Source: Rhabdornis inornatus (taxonomy: Eukaryota; Chordata; Aves; Passeriformes; Rhabdornithidae). From it: a DNA stretch of 64,000 nucleotides. Both the position numbers and the translations under genes were made by a program. The stretch covers positions 803,896 to 867,895 of the forward strand of contig VWZS01000638.1 of NCBI GenBank assembly GCA_013397075.1. Reading direction: 5' to 3'. This document shows positions 26,461-39,440 of the stretch, piece after piece (positions within the stretch are counted from its first letter, which is position 1; every line of letters begins with the position of its first letter). Under the pieces are notes generated by a model that did not search any database, had not been told where the DNA came from, and was given only the letters and a program-made list of their open reading frames with translations.

Positions 26461-26515
26461 CATGGCATTAGCAGGAATAGTAATAAATGTGAATAGCATG
26501 GAATTAGCAGGAATA
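26461..26515. repeat. Two copies of a 19-bp unit, period 36
   Basis: CATGGCATTAGCAGGAATA at 26461 recurs as CATGGAATTAGCAGGAATA at 26497 with one mismatch. A small tandem duplication in intron 1. Confidence 0.8.
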
Positions 26516-29334
26516 AAAGTTGGATGGTTTTGTTACAGGAAGCAAACTCCTCATTACAGCCTGTAATATGATTTACACCTTCAGCCTTTTGATTACATAG
26601 GCTGACAACAGCTTGCCACAACATCCATGAAGAAACATGCCAGCACTAATGGGGTGATCCACGCCAGCCAAGCCCAGTGGCACCCACGTCTCAGAGACAG
26701 TGGGAATGCCCCCAGGGAACATTCTTTCTCCTGGGATCTTGGAAAGACAGAGGGGCCATAAGCTGCAGAGGGATGGAAAATGAGACATTGCACTTGGGAA
26801 AAGTTCTCTTAACCACCATTCACAGGTCTGACAAGAAACCTGCTGTGCAAGGCTGGGCCTCTTGTATTACTTCCTTCCTCTGCAGGAAGATCCTAGCAGT
26901 CACCTTTCCACATTTTGCATGGAACGCCCAAGGCTGGCACCTGGCTCCTCACCTTTTTGCACTCTGCCAGGAGTAGAGGGGGTGAGGATACTTGGGACGA
27001 TCAGCTTCACCCACTGAGCATTCCTGTTCACTTGAAGCCCAGCTCAGTAGCCCCACTTACATCACCAAAAGCTTTGACTGGACTAAGCCAAGTGGCAATT
27101 CCAACTGAGCTGGTCCCTGCCTTCGCATGGGTGCAAGGCAGGCCCCTATTAGCCAGCCAGGATGAAGCCAGGATGCCACAACAGCTAAATACATGTCCTG
27201 GAGAGTGTAAGTCTAAGTTTTATATCACCCCTGAGCACGGCGAATCTCTGGGCTGGGAGCAGAATTAGGGTTGGGCACCATGCATTAAATAAAATTGATA
27301 GTTCCTTTCTTTAATAATGAGTTTAGCGTAGTCATTTAAAGCTCTCACAAAACTGACAGTAACTGGATTTAATGGGTCCTTCCCTGTCCTTGATACAACT
27401 CACATAACTCCCCACAGCATCTACATGAGCTAAAGTAGGTAGGGTGCAGCCAGGGGACAGTGTTAAAACAGCTGGAATGACTTTTATTAAAAGATTTGAG
27501 GTTTTTTGTTCCTGAGAACTCCTCCCACGTCAGCTTTCACTTAATAATAATTTAGCAGGTGCTATTTACAATTCAGATGGCCCTCTTCTGCATGCACACA
27601 CAAATCACGCAGCCGCCTCACTTGTACTTCTAACAGGTTTCAGGAAAGCAAATGAGGTAAAATTCCCTATCCACCCACGTCACCCCAAAGGGCAAAAAAT
27701 ACACTTTGGGGACTAAAGAAGGAACAGTTTGAAAGTCACTGATGTTTTCTTCTGGTTTACTCCCAGCAGTTACTGCTGATTTTTAAGTGTGGCCTTTGAG
27801 GTGGCAAGAGACCAAGGCAGTGCCCTGTATTAAGTAGGAAGTCAGACCTTCTGCAGTACCTGCAGAGCTGCCAGTGCTCTGTAACCAGAGGCTGCTTCCT
27901 GGCTGCTGCCAGAACGACAGTGCCTGCTTGAAAAATACTGTAGAAAGCACATGGTGTGTGTTCAGCATATAAATGATGCTTGCAAGACAATACTGAAATA
28001 AGTATCTTCCACTTCTCCCCAGGGAGGGACGAGCCTGCAAACCCATACACACGCCCAGGCTGAGAAGGCAATGAAAAGGGGATCTGCCAGATATGGCTAA
28101 TGCATTGCACCTTCTAAACAGCCATGTCTCAAACACAGCACTCTTCTTCACAGTGGCCTCCGTGTGGCTCCTTTTGAGGCCTTGTCCCCAGCATCACTGC
28201 ATTCTCAGAACCTCCTAAAAATTTATGTCCCTGGAGGCTATACAAATTCTTTCCCTTGTGCTACTAAATGTTTGGAGGCAACCTCAAAGCAGAGCTCAGA
28301 TCTCAACAGGCTCAGCTCCTTCCTGTTCCTGGTGAGCATAAGATGTCAAGGGGCCCTTCGTTTCAGGTGAAAATTTCCCTGCCTTCCTGTTCTGCCTTTC
28401 CTGTCCTGCTAGTAAAACTGTCTCAGCCTAATTAGTAGTTTTCTAAATGTAGTGCACAGCAGTTCTCAAAGATGTAAGATGTGACAGAGCACGTCCCCTG
28501 CACTACTCCAGACTTGGATTCATGTGGCTCCAACCTGTCATGTTTGATCCCTGTCTTATGGCCAAATGAAAAAGCGAGACTTCCCAAAGCACAGAGTAGC
28601 CATAAACAAAACCAAATGGACAAAGCCAAGCATCCATCTCCTTCCCTCTCATCCCCACCCAAAAAGCACATCCCTCCAGTGCAATGGCCAGGGCACTCCC
28701 ATCATAATCACCTTCAAATCCCTCATCTCCCTGCCACCCCAACTGCCCTCCTACATATCCCTCTCCTGCATTTATAGCATCAACAACCCTGCCTCCTGTT
28801 TCATTCTGCACATCATGACTTTCCTTTATAGCTATGATGAAAATTATCAACCAGGACTTACTTAATACTCTTGAGCATGGAGGTGGTGTAGGCAGTTACT
28901 CCCTATCACGGCCTGATCAGGTTATTTTGGCATGTGGCTCAGAATACTGCTGTTTTTCCTCACAAACCATCTTTATTCCCTTCCTCACTCTCCCTTTAAC
29001 TCCTTAAATCCAGGGCAAATTGTCTTCTGGCTACTGAAATCTTTCTTACCTGTAATTTAGAAATATTACGATTCTTATTCATCCTTTTGGTGTGGGCTCA
29101 GGGGCAGCTGAGCCTGAAAAACAAGGTGTGGGCTCCTCTGACATATCCCTGATTTTAGGCACATGACACAAAATCTCAGGGACAAATACATACATTTACA
29201 TTTGAATACTATATTACACCTCAGCACAAGATTCTTTCAGGGTCACCTCCATCTCCCGCTGGAATGAACTGCAGTAATGACAAAAGATATTAGAGATTTC
29301 CTCAGTTAATCACATGACTAGTTTATGTTTCATT

Positions 29335-29350
29335 ATAGTTAATTAACTAT
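29335..29350. repeat. 16-bp perfect palindrome
   Basis: ATAGTTAATTAACTAT is its own reverse complement. Its GTTAATTAAC centre resembles the HNF1 dimer site but lacks the usual central spacer base, so a regulatory role is only a possibility. Confidence 0.8.
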
Positions 29351-32300
29351 GCAGCACCTGAGAACACAGGTTAAAATATACCTCACCAGAGGCTGCCCCA
29401 TCACTTCCTTGCAGATGCTACAGTAACTGGACCTGACACCAATTTCTAGATCTTGGTGTGACAAGGTTCAGCAGTCCAGTCCGTCCTCCCCTGAACTGAA
29501 AGATAACCCCTAGATACCTTCTTATGGGTAAACTCGGCACAGCTGGAATACTGCAAAACTTCTCTTCAGGATACCTCAGTGTTACTGCATGGAAAGCAGA
29601 TGAAGACAGCAAGTGAATGCAATTTAATAGTCCACAGCCTTGACAAAATAGAGCCAGACCCCAGTAAGTAAATCCCCTTCAGCGTATCTGCCAAAGCTGA
29701 CAGAAAGACTGTCACCTCTACAGAAATCATGACATGAGACTGCAAACGCCCTACCAACACATCAAAGTGCTCTCCAGACATGAAGTGAGAAACTCGGGAG
29801 TCTGCAGTGCCCATGTCAGGTCTCTGGGGCTTAAGAAGGCAGATCACTACCCTGCCAGTTGTACCTTGCTGAGCAACAGTCCTCCAAGCCAGGGAGGACT
29901 TCTGGAGTCCCGAGAACAAAATGAGGTGGTGAACAATAAAGATGTAGGCAGGAGCAGCACCTGAAAGCCTTCAAGGTCTGCATGAGCATGTGAAGGAACT
30001 TCTGCACAGTGTAAGCATAAAGACATTTTAGGAAAGTGGGTGTCAGCGAAGTCAAGAAGAAGTTTTACAACCAAATGATCAGTACTTCCAAGGGCCTCAG
30101 AGGAGAAGAAAGTCTGCTTGGAGTCAGAGATGGGATGAGAAAGAAAGAACAAGATGAAATCAGGTGGGATTGACAGAAGCCCTGCTTTGAAACATTATCT
30201 TTGGAGGACACTGAAGGATGTCTAACAAATGCTTTGCTGAAGAAATCCCTCTTTCAGATTTCTTGAAGAGAGACCCAGCAGAGCTGAGGCAAGTGTGGAA
30301 TGCTTGGCTGGGGCTGTGCTGCAGGCTGCTGGGGAACCCACGACCAGCACCACATCTGTTTAAAGAGCTGAAGACTGCGGCAACACCCACAGCACCACTT
30401 AAAATGAGACATGACATGATGAGGCTCCTATAATGCCATGCTTGAATGAGCTCCTGAAGCACTGGGTACAGCCAGAGAAGATGGGGAAAGCAAGCTACCA
30501 AGGAATGTTTCCTCATCCTGAAATCAAAATGGAGCCAGATGAGTCCAAAAGCAGTTACTCACATCAATGTGCCAGGTAGGACTGTTTGGCAGCATCATAT
30601 GTGTTCTGGGCACCTTCCTCCTTCCCATCTGTCCTCCACCGTCACAAAGTGGAACAAACAGTATCCACGGCATTTCTACAGCACCCAAAGCTCCCTCTGT
30701 AGAACTATACAAGGCAGCCTCTGCAGTAACTGTGAAACTGGCCATGGTTTGCCTTATAGTCCAGCTTAATGTCTGGATCCCTACAATTAACCTCCCAACA
30801 GGTCTATAAGGCAGGAGCCTCCAGATTCCAACAAGCTCCATCTCTGATTGCTACCTGCTAACAGAGTTACATCCTGAAAGCAGAACTGAAAGAAGGATGA
30901 TCTTGGCATGGCTCTGCTTTCGAGGCAGCATGGCTCAATCACTGCTGTTCATCTTCCAAACAGGGGCTGACCACAGTACCCCATCCTACAGGAGAAAGAG
31001 AGGACTTTCTCAACCTTCCCAACCCCAGACTTTACCAGCCGTCCTACCTGGCTCTCCATTATCTTAGTTCCTAGGAAAGGGTACCAAGGCCTCTCAAAAA
31101 AACCAAAATTAATCAGTTTTCCTTTGCTGCTCTGGTTGTGTCCCCCCTCACCCACACAGCACTGGCATATTCGTGGCTTCCCAAAACTGCCTAGTAGAAA
31201 GGATATTTTGGCTTTTTCCATGATGGCTGTCTCCCCACATGGATGATGTTCCACCTGTAAATATTAACTTTGTAATGTCAATGACTCCAACTGGCTTGCA
31301 AGCGTGGTGAAACTACAGGGAATGTCTGACAACTTGCATACCTTACTTGTTAGAAACAACACTGCTTGTGAAGTCAAGACATGAGCAAGGCTCACTGAAG
31401 TCTCTGGCTGAGCCTCTCACTTCCACAGGATTTTTTCTGAAGTGTTTTATGTGCGAAGAGGCCACTGCATGACATTCAGTCCCTGTTTTGTTTATGAAAT
31501 CTGAAACTCAGACCAAGCTCTAGCAGGGCTGAAAACATCAGTTTGCCTATTCACAAGGTCCCTTCCTTCATCTGATTTCCATCAGGATACAGACTTCTTG
31601 GAGAGGAACAAGCCCCTGGTGAGGTCTGGATGGAATACACAGGATCTGGCCTGCAAAAGAAGATGAAAATGCAAGGAGAAAGGTGGGGAACCTGGGCACA
31701 GGGCTCTGCCGAAGCAGAAAATTGAGACAGACTGATTTGTTCACCTCCTGACAGCCACATACCACCTTCAAGTAAGAATGACCAAACACAGGACCTACAG
31801 CACTCTCAAACATTGAGGGTGTGGGGTGTTTTAGGAAATGAAGAGAAAGGATAGTGCAGGTTGATCACCTGACCTCCAGTTTAAGAAGTTGCAACAATTC
31901 TGTAAATAACCTGCCTTCACATCATAACACAAACACACACCTGACCTGCACAAAGAAAAGCCTTCAGTTCCTCAAGGAAATATCTTGAGCATTTTTCACC
32001 GTCTTCTAGACTTTAGGGCCAAGAAAACATCCCCAAAGTTATGGCCATAGAGTCAGAAACCTTCTCTTGCTGTCACCTGCGGCTTTTGGTTCACATTCCA
32101 AAGTAGGACTATAAATCCAGAAATGCATGATGTGAAATAGGCTGTGAGCTGGGACCAGAAAAGGCACAGTAGGACTGAGCCAGCTGGCCCAAAGCAAAAA
32201 TCACCATGGAGACAGAGTACAGGATTTGGATGTGGACTCATTTCTCCCCAAAACAACTGTCTCTCTCGGTCCATTCACCTTTGAGACTGGCGAGTGGCTC

Positions 32301-33965
32301 TTGTACGAGACCACAGTGATAGGGAGCTGCTGCAGCCTCCATGAGAACACAGCGTGTTGGCAGGTTTATCTGTGGGAGCCAGTGATTCTGTCTGCTATAT
32401 TTGGGGTTGTACTGATCTCTGTCACACAGAACACACGGTCACACATACTCAGGCACACATAAACATGTAAACACTTGCACAGCCAGATGATCCACGAAGG
32501 AAATGAATCTCATAATCTCCAAAAGAAATGAGTGATGCTACCCCAAGCAATCCCAGATCAGTGTGCAGAGAAGAGGCCTGTTTGGCCACGGAAGGACAGC
32601 CTAGGTGATGTACAAAGCTCTTGCTTACACAGCAAAAACCCCTGATTTAGGTATGAGGATAAACTACATGAAGGATTTCAGAGCCTTGAAGAGTAAACAT
32701 CCAGAAGCTCAGGAAAGGCTATCTGCTTGAGAAAGGAGGATATAAGGCCCTTGTGTGTGATGAAGAAGCTCAGGGACAGCACTAAGAGCCTACTCCCCCG
32801 CCAAAGCTCTAAAAGAAAAAAAAATCATTCCAAGGGAAATCATTAGAAGAAACAAAACAATAAAAATCTCCACCTGCATCAGCAGAACTCCCTGGCTACC
32901 ATCAGTCTCTCCCCCAGGTTTCTCTTTTGTGCAGGTTATGATTATTTATTGACATATTTATTTATTCAGCTCTGCAGTGCTTAACACCATGGCTGCTGGG
33001 CTTCTTGCACTGTCAAAATTAGAGTCTGACAGAAGAGGAGTGAAGCTTAAATGTGGAGATCCAGTATGACACAGGCCAAATGCTTTCTGCAGTGCAGTCT
33101 GAGGCATGCTACCACTGAGACAGGCCAGACTGGGAGACCCCAGAGCCAGCCTGGACAATAAACACTCCCTGGTGTACCTTTGCTCTGGATCACTCAGTGT
33201 TTTCGTGACCCAGTTACCACAGCACACCTCAGGCCCTGCTCCAGAGCTGACCATGAGTACCTGCTGTGCAGCACTCGTGAGTATGGCACAACTGCTGAAA
33301 CCAAACCTGCAGAACCAAAAATCCACAGTAGAAAGGAGAGATAGCTGCAGATGACATACCAGATAAAAGGCCTGTCAAGCGTTCTTCTCATTCCTGATCC
33401 TACATTTAAGAACTGACATGTCACTTTGTGCTTCCAGCAGCACACAGCCACTTGCCCAACCTCTTCAGAAGCATCTTTTTGGCACTACCACAACTGTTTT
33501 GCAGCCATGTGCTTTTGACTGAGAACATTCAATTCTTTCCTTTTCCTATGCAATGAAAGGATTCAGCTCAGATGCAGTGGGACAAAGAGTCCAGAATCAG
33601 CAATGTGTTGGTGATGTTGCAGCCAAGCTGTCCACAGTCACACCTATGGATTTTGACTAATGATGTAAGGGAAGTCTGGCCAAACTGAGTCATGGGGGAA
33701 AGAAGAATTTCTGGGAAAATAGGCTCTGTATGATTTTCTCACGAGCAGCAAATACACCACTGTTTCCACAGGTTCCAGAAAAAACAGATTAGTAACAACT
33801 TGTGGTGAAATCACAAAAGCTTTCAGGAGGTCCACGAGAATACTGGGCATCTTAGCTTTGCCACAGTCATAGGAATGACTATGGAGGAAAATGGCCTGGG
33901 GTGGGCCTACAGGTTTTGCTAGAAAAGCTATGACACGCTCAGCAAATGAGAGGAGGAAACTGACA

Positions 33966-34060
33966 TAAAAAAAACAACAAAAAAACCCCCAAACAAAAAC
34001 CCCAAACCCCCAAACAAACAAAAAAACAAACAAAAAACCAACAAACACAACAAAAAGCAA
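33966..34060. repeat. A/C-only low-complexity tract
   Basis: Roughly 95 bases composed almost entirely of A and C in irregular AAAC, AACCCC and CAAA units. The opposite strand encodes only a meaningless hydrophobic frame rich in F, V and G. Confidence 0.9.
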
Positions 34061-34609
34061 AACAGCCAGGGGAATTTAGTACCAGAAGTCCTGTGAACTT
34101 TCATCAGACCTTATGTACTCAAAACTCACTAAAAGCTTTTCAACATCCATATGATGAAAAGTAAGAAGAGACTGAAAACTAAATTCAGCAGCAACACAAT
34201 AACTGTGGAAAAGTTTCAGTGGGAAGCAGCAAGTTTACACCCAGTATAAATGCCCAATTAATTTGATGTTTGCAGTACTCCTTTGTGGACACAACCCTTG
34301 GTTTCGGTAATTTTTCATATCTGAAAATAGCCCTGCTTCCCTCTTTAGTCCTTCCTGGGCTCATGGGAGACTGAAATGAGTCACCAGAGGACCAGCTGAA
34401 TCATCCAGCCAAATCTTGGAAAGCAATACAAAATGTGTGGTCATCACAACCTAAACTAAAATGTGGATGACAGCAGCACCCCTAGCAACCCACCATGCAC
34501 TAGGCAGAAAGGGTTGGAGACCACTGACACTGTGAGCTGTTACTTTGAGCCAGGCAGAGAATGCCTAAAATGAAACTAGGACAATGCAAACAAGAGCTGA
34601 CAAACATGG

Positions 34610-35307
34610 CCAGAATGCAGCCCAGTGGAAAAGGACCTGGGGGTGCTGGATGACTGGCAGCTGAACAAAAGCCAGCAGTGGCTCCAGGTGGCCAAGAAGG
34701 CCAGTGGCATCCAGATCAGAAACAGTATGGCCAGCAGGACCAGGGCATACTGTTTCTGATCTGGATGCCACTGGTCTCTCGGTACTTGGCACTGGTGAGG
34801 ATGCACCTCAAATCCTGTGTTCACATCTGGGACCCTCACTACAAGAAAGACACTGAGGTGCAGCATGTCCAGAGAAGGGCAAAGGAGCTGGTGAAGGGTC
34901 TAGAGAGTAAATCCTATGAAGACCAGCTGAGGGAGCTGAGGTTGTTTAGTATGGAGAAGAGGAGGCTCAGGGGTAGCCTCATTACTCACTACCTGAAAGG
35001 AAGTTGTAGCACATTAGGAGGGGGTCGGTCTCTTCTCCCAGGCAACCAGCAACAGGGCAAGAGAAAACAGCCTCAAGCTGTGCCAGGGCAGGTTCAGGCT
35101 GGACATCAAGAAGAACGCTTTCCCTGAAAGGGTGGTTAAGCATTAGAATGGGCTGCCTGGGCAAGTGGTGGAGTCACAACCCCTAGAAGTGTTCAGGAAA
35201 CTGCAGGAACGCCACTCAGTGCTATGGCTTAGTTGGCATGGTGGTGTCCAGTCACAGGCTGGACTCAAGGATCTTAGAAGTCTTTTCCAGGCTTAATGAT
35301 TCTATGG
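34610..35307 (+). mobile_element. CR1 LINE, 5'-truncated 3' fragment
   Basis: The stretch follows the avian CR1 3' region. It includes the GGAAAAGGACCTGGGGGTGC-like segment, the end of the reverse-transcriptase frame and the untranslated tail. It ends in the CR1-typical TGATTCTATG at 35297-35306, which fixes the orientation. The region encoding residues like HYKKDTEVQHVQRRAKELVKG is at about 34836-34905. Stop codons and indels make it non-functional. A 29-bp inverted repeat inside it (34701-34774) is not part of ordinary CR1 and is listed separately. The left boundary is approximate. Confidence 0.92.
34701..34774. repeat. Perfect 29-bp inverted repeat with 16-base spacer inside CR1
   Basis: The left arm is 34701-34729 and the right arm 34746-34774; they are exact reverse complements. 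The spacer is 34730-34745. The left arm and spacer follow the normal CR1 order. The right arm occupies the place where CR1 normally has a short unrelated segment before the GTACT-GGCACTGGTGAGG stretch, which then resumes in register. Confidence 0.95.
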
Positions 35308-36912
35308 CCACTGGTTCTGCACCTGACACAAAGCCCTTCTCCCTCCAGTTTCCCCATTCCAGTGGCACTAGGAAAAAGGGATGGCAATCTCCATCTTCCC
35401 GATCATGAGATATTCCTAGCCCATATTCCAACTTCTATCAACTGAAGTCCCAACTCATTCAATTCCTCTAGCGTATCATCAAATCTTAAAAAGACCTATT
35501 TCGATATGCAATCTCCCTGACAACCAAATAACTGTGACCTTTTAAGAACACAGGTCCATATTTCATTTTTATGTCTATTATCTGCAGAACAAAAAGGAGT
35601 GGGGCAGCTGCTTTTGGGCAGAGAAAATGTATTTACCGAGCAGGTATTTTATGGTGATTACAAAAGTTTAACAAGCAAATTCAGGAAAATGTTCTCTTTG
35701 TGCTGTCATGGAAAAACAACCCCAGTTTGCAGGGGCTAGGTTGCTCTGCACAGCTGCTCAGGGAACCCTGTTCCTGCACAGCTTGCTGTCACCCTGCAGA
35801 ACTCGTGCCACAAGCCATAGCTGAGCCTAGCATGGAGGACCCTGAAGCACCAGGGGGTTACAGGAACAGCACATGTGGCACATCAATAGTACAGGTCTCT
35901 CTGTGGCTCACCCAGAAAATCCACTGACTAGAGGCTCCCAGTGACATTCCTTTCACCTGGCCAAGCACCAGGAAATGGTGCTCAGGGACTACATGCGAAA
36001 TGGCACTGAACAGGTTTTCATGAAATTGCTCCAAATTTCCCAACTAATGATGTCACTCCTGTTTTGTCTTGATTCTTCCTGCCAGCTCATCCCCGAATTT
36101 CAGCAAGGCCATGATGTATTCACCTCGCTGTGCCTCTTCTCCCAGCCCTCTGCAGCTTCACTCCTGTTTCGTTTGCCAAAAAAATAAAAACTCCTTAAGA
36201 AAAAAAAAGAAAAAAAGAAGAGCTGAAATGTTCAGGTTGGCATCAGTGGATGATGAACTCCACAAGATAGAGTAATGCTTGAGCCTCAAGGAAGACAGAT
36301 GTCAGACAGAAGCAGGTATAACTGGTGTAAACTGGTGTAAAAAACAGGTTTAAGTGAAACTCAAGTAAAAAGATACAAAAGCTATTAAAGTACCTAAAAT
36401 CCATGGGGTTTTGATCCCAGAGTTCCTAAGAACTTGATATTATTTGGTCTTTTAAAGGCTCAGTAGTAGAGACTCCAAGCTGCTGAAATGTTAACTTATT
36501 CCATGCTCTGCAGAGACAGAAAATAAATGTGAAACTGGATCCTGACTGCACCACTAGATCCCAAAACTGACTCTCCTGCTTTCTGCTGTGCCTGCTCCAA
36601 AGAGCATGCTATTCCTGGAGGAGTTTTAAAAAATAAAGCCCAAGCAAGTGTTCTCATGTCCTCTCCACCTCCCAAAGCTAAGGCAAGCAGCTCGCTTGAG
36701 TGGCCCTCCCACGCACATCACCCTCTGGGTCCTGGCACTTGCCAACAACTCTGCCCTGGCCCCACGGGCTGGCCTGGCACCAAGCACGAGCAGAGCAGCA
36801 ACCGCAGCACGCAGCTCAGCACACTCGAGCTACAATAAACCTGTCAGACTGCACAAGACATGAATCATATGGACTGCCACAACAGCAACCCAGCGTGGTT
36901 TAGAAGCCCTGC

Positions 36913-36943
36913 TAAAACAAACAAACAAACAAACAAACAAACA
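36913..36943. repeat. CAAA microsatellite, about 7 copies
   Basis: Perfect AAAC/CAAA tetranucleotide repetition in intron 1. Confidence 0.95.
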
Positions 36944-38849
36944 ATCCTAAGACATCTCAAAATACAGATGTAGGTAAAAGGCACTCTCTTGAGGCTGTCA
37001 GTGCAGTTATACTACAAGGCTTCCTGGAAAAATACACTGTCTCCTGACTTGTGACAATTCAGAAATGCTTCAGCAGAGCTGTAGTAGCGGGCTATTGGAC
37101 AGCAAGACCAGCACCGTCTCTACTCACTCAGAAACTGGACCCTGACCAAGCAAATGCCTGGGTTTCCCAGGATGCTGGAAGTGATAGAAAACACCTGTGG
37201 CAAAGGCTCATTGGTCACCAAGGGACATGGCTGCAGAGATTGCTCAGGGTCTTTTGGAAAACACATCTCCAAGTGCACTTAGTCAGCTGGAGGTGCTGCT
37301 TCTCTCACACTGGCTGGGAAGTTATGGAGGAGAAACAAGAGCATCTTTTCCTGCTTAAGGTTTTCCTGTAGTCCTTGGTACAGCCAAGTCCTGAGACTGA
37401 AGCATGGAAATAATGCTACAAGTGCATCTGAGGGACTTGCATGCTGCCTCTACCCTTCAGGGCAGCCTTGGGAGTGGATGACTGCTCTGTCCATGCTTGT
37501 GGGCCATCAAGGCATACGAGTTCATACCACAAACCTGTGAGTACACGTTGGATATACATGTATTTTTCACTTGTATCATTGCAGTACAGTCAATACAATG
37601 GGTGTAAGTGACCATTTCTCCATCCTGTTTTCCTCCCTGCTACTTAATGAGCTTGCTGGGTTGCCTCTTAAGCCACAGTCCTCCAAACACTTGCAGACAC
37701 CCTTCACGTTCCAACTAACTGCAAGGTTGTGACCCATGAGATGAATTAGGCAGACAGAAGCACAGGGGAAAGGTTTATGGCCAGTCTGATTGCCTTTCTG
37801 GGCTGATTCAGTCTAGAGACTTCAGCTTTTCCAGGTGACAAGTGTCTTCCAAGACAGTGTCTGCATCACAAAATATTCTGTAAAGTCTTTATTTAACTGG
37901 TCTCCTAGGATTGCTGGCTAGACCCTCACACTACTGCCACATGTGCCTGTGTCTGAGTTTAAGCACATGAATTGTCTGAACTGACTTCATCAGGACAACT
38001 CACGCACTGAAAGCCCACTACATGTGTAAACATTAGCAGAACAGTGCATTAATCATCTGCCCTTGGGTTTTGAAAGGGAATTTGTGTAGGAAAAAAGCAA
38101 AAAAACCTCCATAAAACTTGTGGGCACATTCAGATAGCCAAGTGATGCATTAATCTAAATTAAATCCCTCTCATGTACTCTCCCTTCTAAAAAAGCACAT
38201 TCTTCTCTACCAGTGTATAACCTGTAGTTAACTGCTGTGAACTGATTTCAAAAGAAATCCTGTGGAAGGTAAAGTCTCCAGTACCTGCGCCCACCCCAGA
38301 AGCAGCACACTCAGAAAATCTACATTTGGTTTTCTTGCAGACTTTTCCTTTCCTTCCTTCTCCATGACTAGCAATATGCATAGCACTCTGCTCTTGACAG
38401 AGTGGCTGCTGCTGCTGCTGCACATTCTCCACCTGGAGTGAAAATTCCCTGTTGTCACGGCAGCCAACAGTGATGTCACAGACTGAGTACTGTGACTTCA
38501 GCTGGAAAAGAAGCAGTGGGAGCAGATGAACTCTGAAAACAATGATACTGTTTTGGTGCAAACAGCCTTCATAGAAAAGAGGGAGAAAAAAAGAAGAAAG
38601 TATATATAAACATCTGACAATTACAGTTTTCTCAAAGAAGTATAAATATATGAAAAATAGAGTTCTCCCTAGGCAAATTTCTCAAAGTTCCAACGAAGTA
38701 CTGAAACTACTTAGTACCAAAGACCCTCTTTTATTTTTACTTTCATTTTTAAACCTTCTTGTCTGGTCATTGTCTCAGAATAAGCAATCAGCATTGCTGT
38801 GCAAAGAAATAAGTCTCAGGAAATAATGCACAACTGTTTCCAAATGTTT

Positions 38850-38931
38850 CATTAATACATATGCAACTTGCAAATATTGCCTGTGTTCCTTTGTGAGGGT
38901 GGCTGTTTTTCATACAAGTTGCATATTAATG
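38850..38931. repeat. 17-bp inverted repeat with octamer-like arms
   Basis: The left arm is CATTAAT, a 4-base interruption (ACAT), then ATGCAACTTG (38850-38870). The right arm CAAGTTGCATATTAATG (38915-38931) is its exact complement once the 4-base bulge is removed. The innermost 12 bp are perfect. The spacer is 44 bases. The arms contain POU-octamer-like ATGCAA and ATTAAT motifs. Confidence 0.8.
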
Positions 38932-39361
38932 CAATTTTAAAAAAACCTTCATTCAACCACATCCCCTTCCACCTTTAAACTGAAATCCAGAGGTTGTAAT
39001 TACACCCAGGAGCAGGAATAAAATAAAACAAGTGCTCATGTTGCCTTGTACTCTTTTTTGGAAAGAAAAGTTATCCCATCTACCCTGCCTCATGTGCTCT
39101 GTCTAACTCTGAACACGGCCGGCTGGCTGGCAAAGGGGCAAAGAGGTTTTTATGAGGTCAGAGATGAAAAGAAGTCACTTTTAGAGGTCAGAAATGGAGT
39201 AATGCATCCCATGTTCTAACGTGTACCAGATCTTCAGAGGGGGATGTTATCATCACTACCTCACCTTCTGCCTCACAGAACATCTTCAGGCTGTGGCACC
39301 CCTGAGCTCTGTGGAGGGAGGACACAGTCACCTTATGGGTTAGAAACTTTCCACCCCTTAT

Positions 39362-39440
39362 GAGGGAGGGAGGGAGGGAGGGAGGGAGGGAAGGAAGGAA
39401 GGAAGGAAGGAAGGAAGGAAGGAAGGAAGGAAGGAAGGAA
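39362..39440. repeat. Compound GGGA/GGAA purine microsatellite
   Basis: About seven GGGA units (to 39390) pass into about twelve GGAA units (to 39440). All purines lie on the plus strand, so it is a pure homopurine-homopyrimidine tract. The G3-A spacing in the first half meets the G-quadruplex pattern. Confidence 0.97.

Noticed and set aside
34576..35127. Open frames through the CR1 fragment as host genes
   Set aside because: They are remnants of the CR1 reverse-transcriptase frame and of the inverted duplication.
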